Below are positions 51,897 to 59,894 of a DNA stretch of 64,000 bases, in pieces. The notes under the pieces were generated by a model, which was not told where the DNA came from, did not search any database, and worked only from the letters and a program-made list of their open reading frames with translations. Position 1 is the stretch's first letter, and every line of letters begins with the position of its first letter. This stretch comes from Lacrimispora algidixylanolytica (GTDB lineage: Bacteria > Bacillota > Clostridia > Lachnospirales > Lachnospiraceae), in contig NZ_MCIA01000031.1 of assembly GCF_003609635.1 (NCBI RefSeq), positions 1 to 64,000 on the forward strand, read 5' to 3'. Position numbers and translations under genes: made by a program.

Positions 51897-53210
51897 TTAG
51901 ACTAAAAGTACTTCCCCAAAGCGCTTTTCAAATTCTCTCGATAACTCCTCACGGAATGCAGGCGCAGCAATTTTTATTAATTCTCTGGCCCGTTCCCTTA
52001 GGCATTTTCCCTTTAAGCGCGCAATTCCATATTCTGTTACAATATAATCCACATCATTTCTGCTGGTTGTAACCGCCGCCCCCTCTGTCAAAAATGGAAC
52101 GATCTTTGAGATAGCACCACCCTTTGTGGTTGAGCCAAAGGCGATGATTGATCGACCCCCTTTTGAGGCAGATGCCCCTCTGACAAAGTCCATCTGACCG
52201 CCTACAGCAGAATACTGTTTTAGTCCGATGGCTTCCGCGCAAACCTGCCCCATAAGATCAATTTGCAAAGCGGAATTAATGGACACCACATTATCATTCT
52301 GGCTTATGACGAAAGGATCATTTACATAGCTTACCGGCATCATGCAGATGGCAGGATTGTCATGTACAAAATCATACAGTCTTCTGGTTCCCATCATAAA
52401 GGTAATGATCATCTTTTCCCGGTCAATGTTTTTCTTTTTCCCAGTTATGGCTCCTTTTTCATAAAGGTCAATGAGACCGTCGGATATCATCTCCGAATGA
52501 ATGCCAAGGTCCTTTTTATCCCCCAGGAATTTTAATACCGCATCTGGGATTGCTCCAATTCCCAATTGAAGACAATCTCCATCCTTTACAAGAGTCGCAA
52601 TATTAGCTCCTATCTTTTCTTCTACTTCTCCGATGACGGGACGACCATGCTCATGTATTGGCTCACTGCTCTCTACGATGGCTTCCAGATTACTTACATG
52701 GATAAAATTATCTCCCATGACCCTTGGCATATTAGGATTAACGCTTGCGATTACTTTTGTGCGTCTCTGTTCTCCCACTTCCTTTGCAAAATCACAGGAT
52801 AACCCGTAACTGCAGTATCCATGCTCATCTGGCAAGGACAAGGTTGCTAAAAATACATCTGCAGAATCGGTCTGTGTTACGTAATTTGGAATCCGGTTGA
52901 AAAAGCAAGGGGTAAAATCACCCTTTCCTTCCGCAATAAAGCTCCGGCTGCGGGCCCCTACAAACAGGGATGTATACCTAAAATGTTTTTCCATACCAGG
53001 CTCAAAAAACTTACATGAGCCCATGTCGTGCTGCTGAACAATATGTATCTCTCTTAAATCCTGCTCAACCACATGATCAACCATAGCACTTACAAGTGAA
53101 TCCGGTTCTGCAGCTGCATGAGCAATTAACACCGTATCCCCTGTTTTTATGATTTTTACTGCTTCCTGAGGGGATTTTAACTTTGATGCATAGATTTTTC
53201 TCCAATCCAC
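51897..53210 (-). CDS. Butyrate/4-hydroxybutyrate CoA-transferase, second copy
   Basis: A 437-residue family I CoA-transferase of the AbfT/Cat2 type. Seen: GDTVLIAHAAAEPDSLV, GDCLQLGIGAIPDAVLKFL and TSRNDVDYIVTEYGIARLKG; the catalytic Glu is expected in its C-terminal half. The start is GTG at 53210 with AGGAGG upstream, matching the opening of its tandem paralogue (WRKIYASKLK versus WKEIYLSKLK); a longer upstream frame would overlap that gene. The two copies are about two-thirds identical by eye. They would exchange CoA between acetyl- or butyryl-CoA and 4-hydroxybutyrate or related acids. Confidence 0.83.
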   Translation of the reverse strand: MDWRKIYASKLKSPQEAVKIIKTGDTVLIAHAAAEPDSLVSAMVDHVVEQDLREIHIVQQHDMGSCKFFEPGMEKHFRYTSLFVGARSRSFIAEGKGDFTPCFFNRIPNYVTQTDSADVFLATLSLPDEHGYCSYGLSCDFAKEVGEQRRTKVIASVNPNMPRVMGDNFIHVSNLEAIVESSEPIHEHGRPVIGEVEEKIGANIATLVKDGDCLQLGIGAIPDAVLKFLGDKKDLGIHSEMISDGLIDLYEKGAITGKKKNIDREKMIITFMMGTRRLYDFVHDNPAICMMPVSYVNDPFVISQNDNVVSINSALQIDLMGQVCAEAIGLKQYSAVGGQMDFVRGASASKGGRSIIAFGSTTKGGAISKIVPFLTEGAAVTTSRNDVDYIVTEYGIARLKGKCLRERARELIKIAAPAFREELSREFEKRFGEVLLV

Positions 53211-53214
53211 GAAG

Positions 53215-54531
53215 TTACACCTCCTGATATTTTTCGGCAAAACGTTTTTCAAATTCCTCGGACAATTCATCCTTAAACTGAGGGGCTGCAATATGGATTA
53301 ACTGACGAGCTCTTTCTCTTAATGTGTTTCCCTTCATCTTCGCAATCCCATGTTCGGTTACAATATAATCCACGTCATTTCTCGACGTTGTAACTGTAGC
53401 TCCTTGGCTCAGGTAAGGCACAATCTTTGAGATGGTTCCCTTTTTTGCAGTGGAAGGAAATGCCAATATGGATCTTCCTCCTCTGGAAAAGGATGCGCCT
53501 CGGATGAAATCCACCTGCCCGCCGATTCCGGAAAACTGTTTTAAGCCCATTGCTTCGGAACACGCCTCTCCCATCAGGTTTACTTCTATGGAAGAATTAA
53601 TGGAAACCAGATTGTCATTTCTTCCTATAATAGCGGGATGATTGACATAGTCTACAGGTGCCATGAAAAGTCCGGGATTATCGTCTGCAAAGTCATAGAG
53701 TTTTTTTGTTCCCATAAGAAAGGATACGACCATTTTGTCTCTATTGTAATTCTTTGCGCTGCAATTGATGATTCCTTGTTCGTACAGTTCAACCACTCCA
53801 TCGGATATCATTTCCGAATGAATGCCCAGGTCTTTTTTATTTCCAAGGAATTTTAAGACCGCATCCGGAATGGCTCCGATTCCAAGCTGCAGACAATCCC
53901 CATCATTGACTAAAGATGCAATGTGCTCTCCGATTGCCATTTCAACATCTCCGAGGTGAGGAAGACCTAGCTCCGGAATTGGAGTATCGTCTTCTACAAT
54001 CACATCAATGTCACTTACATGGATAAAGCTGTCTCCCAGGGTTCTTGGCATATTGGGATTTACTACGGCAATTACCTTTGCTCCCTCTGCCTCTGCTGCT
54101 GGTTTTGTATAATCACAAGACACTCCAAAGCTACAATAGCCATGTTCATCCGGCAGGGATAAGGTAACTAAAACCACATTTGGCTGATTTACATTTTTAA
54201 AGAAATAAGGGGTCTGGTAAAAATAACATGGGGTAAAGTCCCCCCGACCACTATTTACGCACTCTCTTGTTCTTGCTCCCAGAAACAAGCTGTTTTCCCT
54301 GAAATGTTTTTCCATTCCAGGCTGAGCATAAAGAGAATGCCCCATATCTACCTGCTGAAAGATTTCAATGTTTTTTAGATCAGCCTTTACTGCGTACTCC
54401 ACCATGGTATCGACCAACCTCATGGGTTCTCCCACTGCGTGCCCAATTACCACACGATCACCGGATTTAACCAGCTGCACGGCCTCTTCCATGGTTTTAA
54501 GCTTTGATAAATATATCTCTTTCCAATTCAT
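53215..54531 (-). CDS. abfT: 4-hydroxybutyrate CoA-transferase, first copy
   Basis: A 438-residue AbfT-type CoA-transferase: GDRVVIGHAVGEPMRLV, GDCLQLGIGAIPDAVLKFLG and VDYIVTEHGIAKMKGNTLRE. It directly follows the abfD gene, the arrangement found in Clostridium aminobutyricum and C. kluyveri 4-hydroxybutyrate clusters, and would form 4-hydroxybutyryl-CoA, the AbfD substrate. It ends 4 bases before the second copy. ATG after GGAGG. Confidence 0.85.
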   Translation of the reverse strand: MNWKEIYLSKLKTMEEAVQLVKSGDRVVIGHAVGEPMRLVDTMVEYAVKADLKNIEIFQQVDMGHSLYAQPGMEKHFRENSLFLGARTRECVNSGRGDFTPCYFYQTPYFFKNVNQPNVVLVTLSLPDEHGYCSFGVSCDYTKPAAEAEGAKVIAVVNPNMPRTLGDSFIHVSDIDVIVEDDTPIPELGLPHLGDVEMAIGEHIASLVNDGDCLQLGIGAIPDAVLKFLGNKKDLGIHSEMISDGVVELYEQGIINCSAKNYNRDKMVVSFLMGTKKLYDFADDNPGLFMAPVDYVNHPAIIGRNDNLVSINSSIEVNLMGEACSEAMGLKQFSGIGGQVDFIRGASFSRGGRSILAFPSTAKKGTISKIVPYLSQGATVTTSRNDVDYIVTEHGIAKMKGNTLRERARQLIHIAAPQFKDELSEEFEKRFAEKYQEV

Positions 54532-54584
54532 ACTTATATAACCTCCCAGGCATATTAATTTGATAAAGGAATATTGAAGTTTTT

Positions 54585-56033
54585 TTAATCCTTTATTTTA
54601 GCTATGGCTTTAGCAAGCTCTTTCTTTCTGCCTATATTGCCCTGGCGGGAGATCATGATTCTCTGTGCTTGAGGAGAACCAGCACCATGGAGAGATTCGG
54701 TTCTGTATCCAACTGCCGCAGTACCAAGTGTGAGATTTTCAATCAAACGTAAAATCCTTAAGCGATTTTCCGTAGAAACTCCTTCCACTCCTTTTAAGTA
54801 CTTATCCACATACCCTCCGATTACCGGATCTTTTAGATCTTTTTCAGAAGGTGCAGTAACCATAAGGCCTCCTGCAATGTCCTCTGCCAGTCTGGCAATC
54901 TCATAAGGGAATCTGGTGACGTTCTGCTTACATACATTGGCAAGCAATAGGTCAATGATGTAATTGCCGGATTCTGTAGGCGTACCTTCTGCAGAGCAAG
55001 CAATGCCGCAGCAATACAACGTCTCATTTAAGTGAGTCATCTCAATTAGCTTATCCTTAATATGAGATACTTTAGGAACACCATTGTAATCTGCAGCAAG
55101 GGCCGTTGCACCGATTAAAACATCTCCAACACCAACCTTGCAGCCGCCGTAGGACTGTCTGTGATATCCTGCAAAGCGTTCTACTAACACACCAGCATAT
55201 TCATATTCTCCGTCCATAAAGATACGGTCATTGGGCACAAATACGTCATCAAATACAACTAAGGCTTCCACTCCACCAAACTCACTGTTACCAACATCAA
55301 TCTGGCTTCCTTCCGTCTTTCTGGTATCACAGGACTGTCTGCCAATGATCATTACGATTCCATCGGCATCGGTTGGAAGTGCAAAAGAAACGGCATAATC
55401 CTTATCATCAGGTCCCATAGCAACCGTAGGCATTACGATCACTTCCTGGGAATTGATAATACCCGTTTGATGCGCTTTCGCTCCTCTTACTACAATTCCA
55501 TCTTCTCTTCGTTCCACTACTCTTAAATACATATCCAGATCCGGCTGCTCATGAGGAGCAAGGCTTCTGTCACCTTTTGGGTCTGTCATGGCACCGTCTA
55601 CGGTTAGATCTTTATCCTGCACCATTTTCAGATACTTTTTAAAGTTCTCATGGTACTTGGTTTTGTACTTTTTATCGATCTCATAGGTCGTGGACCATTC
55701 CGCATTAAATGCATCCATACCGACACAACGCTGAAAGCAGGAAGCTGTCTTCTGACCGCATAATCTCTGCATTTTAACCTTTTTTATAAGATCGTCCGTA
55801 CTTCTGTGAATATTGGCAAACCGGTTGATCTTACGCCCGTCTTCTAAGGTAACGGTCATTAAATCCTCATACTCTGGGAGCTGAGCCAGATCATAAGTAA
55901 CCTTTACGGAATTAAGGGACGGTCTTAAAATAGGGTCATCTACGGGATTTTCTATCTTCTCCCCAAACATATAAACATTAAGTTTTAAACTACGTATGCT
56001 TTCTACATACTCTTCCCCTGTCATCAAAGCCAT
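54585..56033 (-). CDS. abfD: 4-hydroxybutyryl-CoA dehydratase/vinylacetyl-CoA isomerase
   Basis: A 482-residue flavin and [4Fe-4S] enzyme of the HpaB fold that dehydrates 4-hydroxybutyryl-CoA to crotonyl-CoA through a ketyl radical. The cluster ligands known from C. aminobutyricum AbfD (Cys99, Cys103, His292, Cys299) are visible here as Cys99 and Cys103 (ASCFQRC) and His291 and Cys298 (YHRQSYGGC), at the same spacing. Length is also that of the family. The crotonyl-CoA product joins the butyryl-CoA route of the neighbouring array. ATG at 56033 with GGAG upstream. Confidence 0.93.
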   Translation of the reverse strand: MALMTGEEYVESIRSLKLNVYMFGEKIENPVDDPILRPSLNSVKVTYDLAQLPEYEDLMTVTLEDGRKINRFANIHRSTDDLIKKVKMQRLCGQKTASCFQRCVGMDAFNAEWSTTYEIDKKYKTKYHENFKKYLKMVQDKDLTVDGAMTDPKGDRSLAPHEQPDLDMYLRVVERREDGIVVRGAKAHQTGIINSQEVIVMPTVAMGPDDKDYAVSFALPTDADGIVMIIGRQSCDTRKTEGSQIDVGNSEFGGVEALVVFDDVFVPNDRIFMDGEYEYAGVLVERFAGYHRQSYGGCKVGVGDVLIGATALAADYNGVPKVSHIKDKLIEMTHLNETLYCCGIACSAEGTPTESGNYIIDLLLANVCKQNVTRFPYEIARLAEDIAGGLMVTAPSEKDLKDPVIGGYVDKYLKGVEGVSTENRLRILRLIENLTLGTAAVGYRTESLHGAGSPQAQRIMISRQGNIGRKKELAKAIAKIKD

Positions 56034-56101
56034 AACTATCTTCTCCTTTTTCGCTTTTCAGACTCTTTTTTCGTCTTCCAAGCGCTGCTTTATCATCAAG
56101 A

Positions 56102-57217
56102 TCAAAATAGCTCCTTATAAATCTTTAAAACCCTTGGTTCATCTAATGGCACGAAATTGTTAGCCATAAGCCTTCCCTGGCGCTCCATCACGCTTTTTGT
56201 AAAAACCTCAAGATCTTCTGGTTTTACACCGTATTCATGAAGAGGTTTTTTCGGAAGTATGGTTCCTAACAAATCGTCTAGCTTGTCATAAACCACTTCC
56301 GGACCGCATCCAAGAAGTTTCGCTAAAAATTGGTTCATCACAGCAATTTCTCCATCCTTGCGGATCTCCATGTAGTTTTTCAAGACACCGGTAAACATGG
56401 CGTAATTGCTTTCTCCATGAGCCACATGGTACGTTCCTCCAAGAGGATAGCTGGTGGCATGAACCGCTGCACATCCTGCCGTTCCAAAAGCAATTCCCGC
56501 ATAATTGCTTGCAATGAGGAAATCCTTCATAATCGGCAGCCTTGCATTTTTCCCTTCTGCCTCGATTTTTTGATATCCCCGGATAATCATCTCAATGGCC
56601 TTGTAGCCAAATAATTTAGTATAAGGGGTTGCTTTGGGAGAAAGACTTGACTCCACTGCATGCACCAGTGCATCAATGGAGCTGGTAGCAAAGACTCCAA
56701 AGGGAAGCCCCTTAAGAAGCTCAGGTAACAAAACCGCATCATCTGCATACATATGAGGAGAAACAAGTCCAACCTTTGTGCCAAGCCTGGTCCGGTTTAC
56801 GATGGAGATGTTGGTAACCTCGCTTCCGGTTCCACAAGTTGTGGGAACGATTACCAGACCGCGTTTCTTTTCAATCTTATCTGGGAAGTCGTAGAGAGAA
56901 TCCAGGGACTCACCTGCTGACACAGCCATAATCTTTGCTATGTCAATTACGGTTCCGCCTCCTATGGCAATGATTCTTTTGCAGTTGGTTTTAGCAGCTG
57001 CGTCTAAAATCGCGTCCACCATAACATCCGTTGGCTCACCAGTGCCGTAATCTTCCTGAAATATAATGTTTGCATCAATACCTAAAGCTCCAAAATATGG
57101 GTTATATATGTATTCATTAGTCAATACCAGATCATCGCTTCCCAAATTAAAATCCTTGGCAAATTCAGCGCAGGTATCGTAAGATGAAATCTGTGACTTC
57201 AAAATAACTTCTTTCAT
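56102..57217 (-). CDS. 4hbD: NAD-dependent 4-hydroxybutyrate dehydrogenase (iron-type alcohol dehydrogenase)
   Basis: A 371-residue group III alcohol dehydrogenase. IIAIGGGTVIDIAKIMAVSA binds the cofactor, VPTTCGTGSEVTNISIVN is the conserved metal/nucleotide region, and ATSSIDALVHAVESSLS and AVHATSYPLGGTYHVAHGES hold the Asp/His metal ligands. Context (SucD upstream, AbfD downstream) identifies the reaction as succinate semialdehyde to 4-hydroxybutyrate, as in C. kluyveri. AGGAG before the ATG. Confidence 0.87.
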   Translation of the reverse strand: MKEVILKSQISSYDTCAEFAKDFNLGSDDLVLTNEYIYNPYFGALGIDANIIFQEDYGTGEPTDVMVDAILDAAAKTNCKRIIAIGGGTVIDIAKIMAVSAGESLDSLYDFPDKIEKKRGLVIVPTTCGTGSEVTNISIVNRTRLGTKVGLVSPHMYADDAVLLPELLKGLPFGVFATSSIDALVHAVESSLSPKATPYTKLFGYKAIEMIIRGYQKIEAEGKNARLPIMKDFLIASNYAGIAFGTAGCAAVHATSYPLGGTYHVAHGESNYAMFTGVLKNYMEIRKDGEIAVMNQFLAKLLGCGPEVVYDKLDDLLGTILPKKPLHEYGVKPEDLEVFTKSVMERQGRLMANNFVPLDEPRVLKIYKELF

Positions 57218-57229
57218 AAACGCACTCTC

Positions 57230-58588
57230 CTATGCAAAGATATCTTCATCAGACGGCTGTTCCCAATGTTTCTTTACAAATGCAATACGGCTCTTATTCA
57301 TTAGATGGGTGAAGAACAAGTTCTCACTGATGGCATTGTTTCCCCAACTACCGCATCCAAGTGTGGTGGTGGGATTAAGAGAGTTTGCAAAAGCTCCTCC
57401 TGCCATGCTAGAACAGGTCTGATTGACTACAACTCGGCTTACGGGAAGTTTGATTCCTGCTGATTCAATGTGGGCTTTATCATCAGACTGGATATCTGCG
57501 GAATGGCCTTCGCCTTCTACTAATAGGTTATCGTAAGCGATCTGTACCGCCTCATCCCATGTCTTATAGCTGTATGCCGCCATCATAGGACACATCTTTT
57601 CCTTGCTCCATACCACACCTGCGCCATGTTTTTCCGGTTTTACAACAATGACCTTTGTTCCTTCTGGAACAGAGATGCCTGCCATATCTGCTATGGTCTT
57701 GACCGATTGTCCTACTACATACTTATTGATAATTCCGTTCGGGAAGACCACTTCTGCCAAACTAGCAATGACTTTAGGATCATCTATGTAATAAGCACCC
57801 TGCTCCACAAATTCCTTTATAATAGTGTCATAATCCTTTTCCGGTGCAATAATGCTTTGAGTTCCGGAGCAGATAATTCCATTATCAAAGATACGGCTGG
57901 CTATCATACGCCCTGCTGCTGCCTTATAATCGATTCCTTCATCGATAAGTCCCTGAACATTGCCTGGGCCTACCCCATAACTTGGTTTGCCGCTGGAATA
58001 AGCCGATTTCACAACTCCCATACCTCCAGTTGCGATAACAGCATCGCAGGCGGACATCAGCTCTGTGGTCAAATCAATGGTTGGTGCTTCCACAACTAAG
58101 AAGATGTCTCTTGGAACTCCCATGCGATCCAATTCTTTGTAATAGAGATCTGCCAGTGCCATGGCACATTTGATTCCTCTTGGGTGAGGAGCTATAATAA
58201 TTGCATTCTGACACTTTACTGCAAACATGGCATTGCACATGGGCGTTACCACTGGATTGGTACATGGAGTGGCTGCTGCAATGACTCCCATAGGCTTGCC
58301 CACTTCTATAATTCCTGCCTCTTCATCTCTACCGATGATTCCAATTGATTTCTTCCCTTTTAGCGCATTCCAGATGTTTCTGGATTTCCCCTTATTCTTT
58401 GTGATCTTATCCTCAAAAACACCCATTCTGCTTTCTTCTGCTGCCAGCTTTGCCAGGGGTTCTGCATGATCAAAAACAACTTTTGCAAACATCTTTACAA
58501 TTTCGTCCGTCTTTTCCTGATCATAAGTGCATAGAATCTGTTGTGCTTTCCTGGAACGTTCTACCAATGACTGAATTAATTGACTCAT
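57230..58588 (-). CDS. sucD: CoA-acylating succinate-semialdehyde dehydrogenase
   Basis: A 452-residue CoA-acylating aldehyde dehydrogenase, relative of the N-terminal part of AdhE and of EutE. Seen: GVIAAATPCTNPVVTPMCNA, GPGNVQGLIDEGID, and the nucleophile Cys in FDNGIICSGTQSIIAPEKD. No signature peptide for a microcompartment is seen at the N-terminus. First gene of the sucD-4hbD-abfD-abfT operon, so succinyl-CoA to succinate semialdehyde is the likely reaction. Succinate itself could be activated by one of the two CoA-transferases. AGGAGG before the ATG. Confidence 0.86.
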   Translation of the reverse strand: MSQLIQSLVERSRKAQQILCTYDQEKTDEIVKMFAKVVFDHAEPLAKLAAEESRMGVFEDKITKNKGKSRNIWNALKGKKSIGIIGRDEEAGIIEVGKPMGVIAAATPCTNPVVTPMCNAMFAVKCQNAIIIAPHPRGIKCAMALADLYYKELDRMGVPRDIFLVVEAPTIDLTTELMSACDAVIATGGMGVVKSAYSSGKPSYGVGPGNVQGLIDEGIDYKAAAGRMIASRIFDNGIICSGTQSIIAPEKDYDTIIKEFVEQGAYYIDDPKVIASLAEVVFPNGIINKYVVGQSVKTIADMAGISVPEGTKVIVVKPEKHGAGVVWSKEKMCPMMAAYSYKTWDEAVQIAYDNLLVEGEGHSADIQSDDKAHIESAGIKLPVSRVVVNQTCSSMAGGAFANSLNPTTTLGCGSWGNNAISENLFFTHLMNKSRIAFVKKHWEQPSDEDIFA

Positions 58589-58782
58589 TTGGGCTTCCTC
58601 CTAATTTGTTATTAGTGATTTTTTTAACATTGTTCTTGATACTAGTTTAACTCCTTTTCTCAATAATTAGAAATACTAGTTTTTTATCATAAACGATAGG
58701 ATTTTTATATACTTCTTTTTATGCACTTTTAACAACATCTTATAAGTGTATCATAGTATAAATTAAATTATTGCTATTATTT

Positions 58783-58877
58783 GACCACTTTTTCTTTTAT
58801 CATTTGACATTTCAAACAGATGTCCAACTGATTTTTGTCATTGGATCTCTTCTGTTTTTGACAAAATACTCTCAAGT
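58783..58877. promoter_or_regulatory. Cluster of TTTGACA-type repeats upstream of the 4-hydroxybutyrate operon
   Basis: TTTGACA at 58803-58809 and again within TTTTTGACAAAA (58855-58866), and the inverted form TTTTTGTCA at 58832-58840, lie within 65 bp, followed by a small AATACT/AGTATT dyad. No gene is on the plus strand here, so they look like binding sites upstream of sucD. The rest of 58589-58936 is AT-rich with no gene seen. Confidence 0.4.
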
Positions 58878-58936
58878 ATTCCTTTATATGGTTGCAACTT
58901 TTTTCTTAAACACGAGAATAAATGTTAAAAAATAAT

Positions 58937-58989
58937 CAAAAAAATCCAGGCAGTCATAGAGGGGGATTCCCTCTTAACTACCTAGATTT
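58937..58989 (-). terminator. Terminator of the malic enzyme/two-component operon
   Basis: On the minus strand a long imperfect stem (AATCTAGGTAGTTAAGAGGG against CCCTCTATGACTGCCTGGATT) ends in seven or more T. Confidence 0.75.
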
Positions 58990-59019
58990 ATAGTTGTAAC
59001 AGATATTAGGCTAGGTGTC

Positions 59020-59204
59020 TTAAATCCAATCACCCATAGAATCTTCTATAAATACAATCTCATTTCTATAAAAATCCTCATGTCCTTCTTCTTTCATTGT
59101 TAGAAATGCTGCAAAAGCAACCGATGGATTGTTTTGCTTTGAGGCTTTAAATCTCTATAAACCCTTGATATATTCCCTCCGCTTAACTCCGTTAATGTCT
59201 CCAT
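59020..59204 (-). pseudogene. Small gene with a frame change (frameshifted or -1 programmed)
   Basis: An ATG at 59204 follows a very strong GGGGGGAGG site, 15 bases after the response regulator stop. The frame reads METLTELSGGNISRVYRDLK and then stops after 34 codons. A shift of -1 at the heptamer TTTAAAG (codons TTA AAG, about 59140) continues as ASKQNNPSVAFAAFLTMKEE, GHEDFYRNEIVFIEDSMGDW and one more residue to a TAA at 59020. The joined product would be 61 residues. The family is not recognised. A simple indel is the default explanation; the slippery heptamer leaves recoding possible. Confidence 0.45.
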
Positions 59205-59218
59205 CTTACACCTCCCCC

Positions 59219-59893
59219 CTACACTTTCCGATACTTATGCTGGGGTCTTCCGACTTTGCCGTACTCCACTAATTTATAGATCTTTTCTTCCTTTTCCATA
59301 AGCTCCAGATATCGTCTAACCGTAACTCTAGCAATCTGAAGCATCTCTGCCAGATTTTCTGCCGTATAATATTCGTCTCCACCCACCTCAATTTTGCCCC
59401 AAATCGCCTGGTAGGTGTACTTATTAATACCTTTTGTAAAATCCTCTTCATTCTGGGCCAAATTTTGACCAGATAAGTACCGATCCAGATCCTTTTGCTC
59501 AATCACTTCACTGTTTTTAAAGCTTTCAAACCGGTCCTTATACTGTAATAGAGCTTCCTTAAAGCGTTCAAAACGAAATGGTTTAATGAGATAATCCACA
59601 ACCCCATAACGAAATGCCTGCTGAATCCTCTCAATTGACTTATCTGCTGTAATTAAAATAATATCTGCATCCAGTCCCTGACTTCGAATCCAGTTTAGAA
59701 AATCCATTCCATTTTCATTGGGAAGATAAACATCAAGAAGAACCAGGTCCGGTCTCTTAGACAGCATTACCTTTTTAGCTTCCTCTAAATTGGATACCCC
59801 TTTGTATAAGGTAAATCCCTCGACTCGTTTTAAAAACTTAGAATTGATCTCCATAACCATAGGATCATCTTCCACAATCATAACTCCAATCAA
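59219..59893 (-). CDS. Response regulator, CitB/DcuR type
   Basis: A 224-residue regulator. Receiver domain residues 4-120 with acidic pair Asp9/Asp10, phospho-acceptor Asp54 (VLLDVYLP), Thr in LITADK and Lys in YLIKPFRF. The C-terminal domain is the winged helix typical of CitB/DcuR (YTAENLAEMLQIARVTVRRY; LVEYGKVGRPQHKYR). The start is TTG at 59893, just after the kinase stop, with the ribosome binding site AAAGGGGGG inside the kinase gene; translation is coupled. Likely targets are the malic enzyme/permease genes and perhaps the sucD promoter region. Confidence 0.86.
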   Translation of the reverse strand: MIGVMIVEDDPMVMEINSKFLKRVEGFTLYKGVSNLEEAKKVMLSKRPDLVLLDVYLPNENGMDFLNWIRSQGLDADIILITADKSIERIQQAFRYGVVDYLIKPFRFERFKEALLQYKDRFESFKNSEVIEQKDLDRYLSGQNLAQNEEDFTKGINKYTYQAIWGKIEVGGDEYYTAENLAEMLQIARVTVRRYLELMEKEEKIYKLVEYGKVGRPQHKYRKV

Positions 59894-59894
59894 G

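Noticed and set aside
57230-58588. Bacterial microcompartment-associated aldehyde dehydrogenase
   Set aside because: No shell protein genes are in the window and no clear encapsulation peptide is seen; the abfD/4hbD context explains the enzyme.
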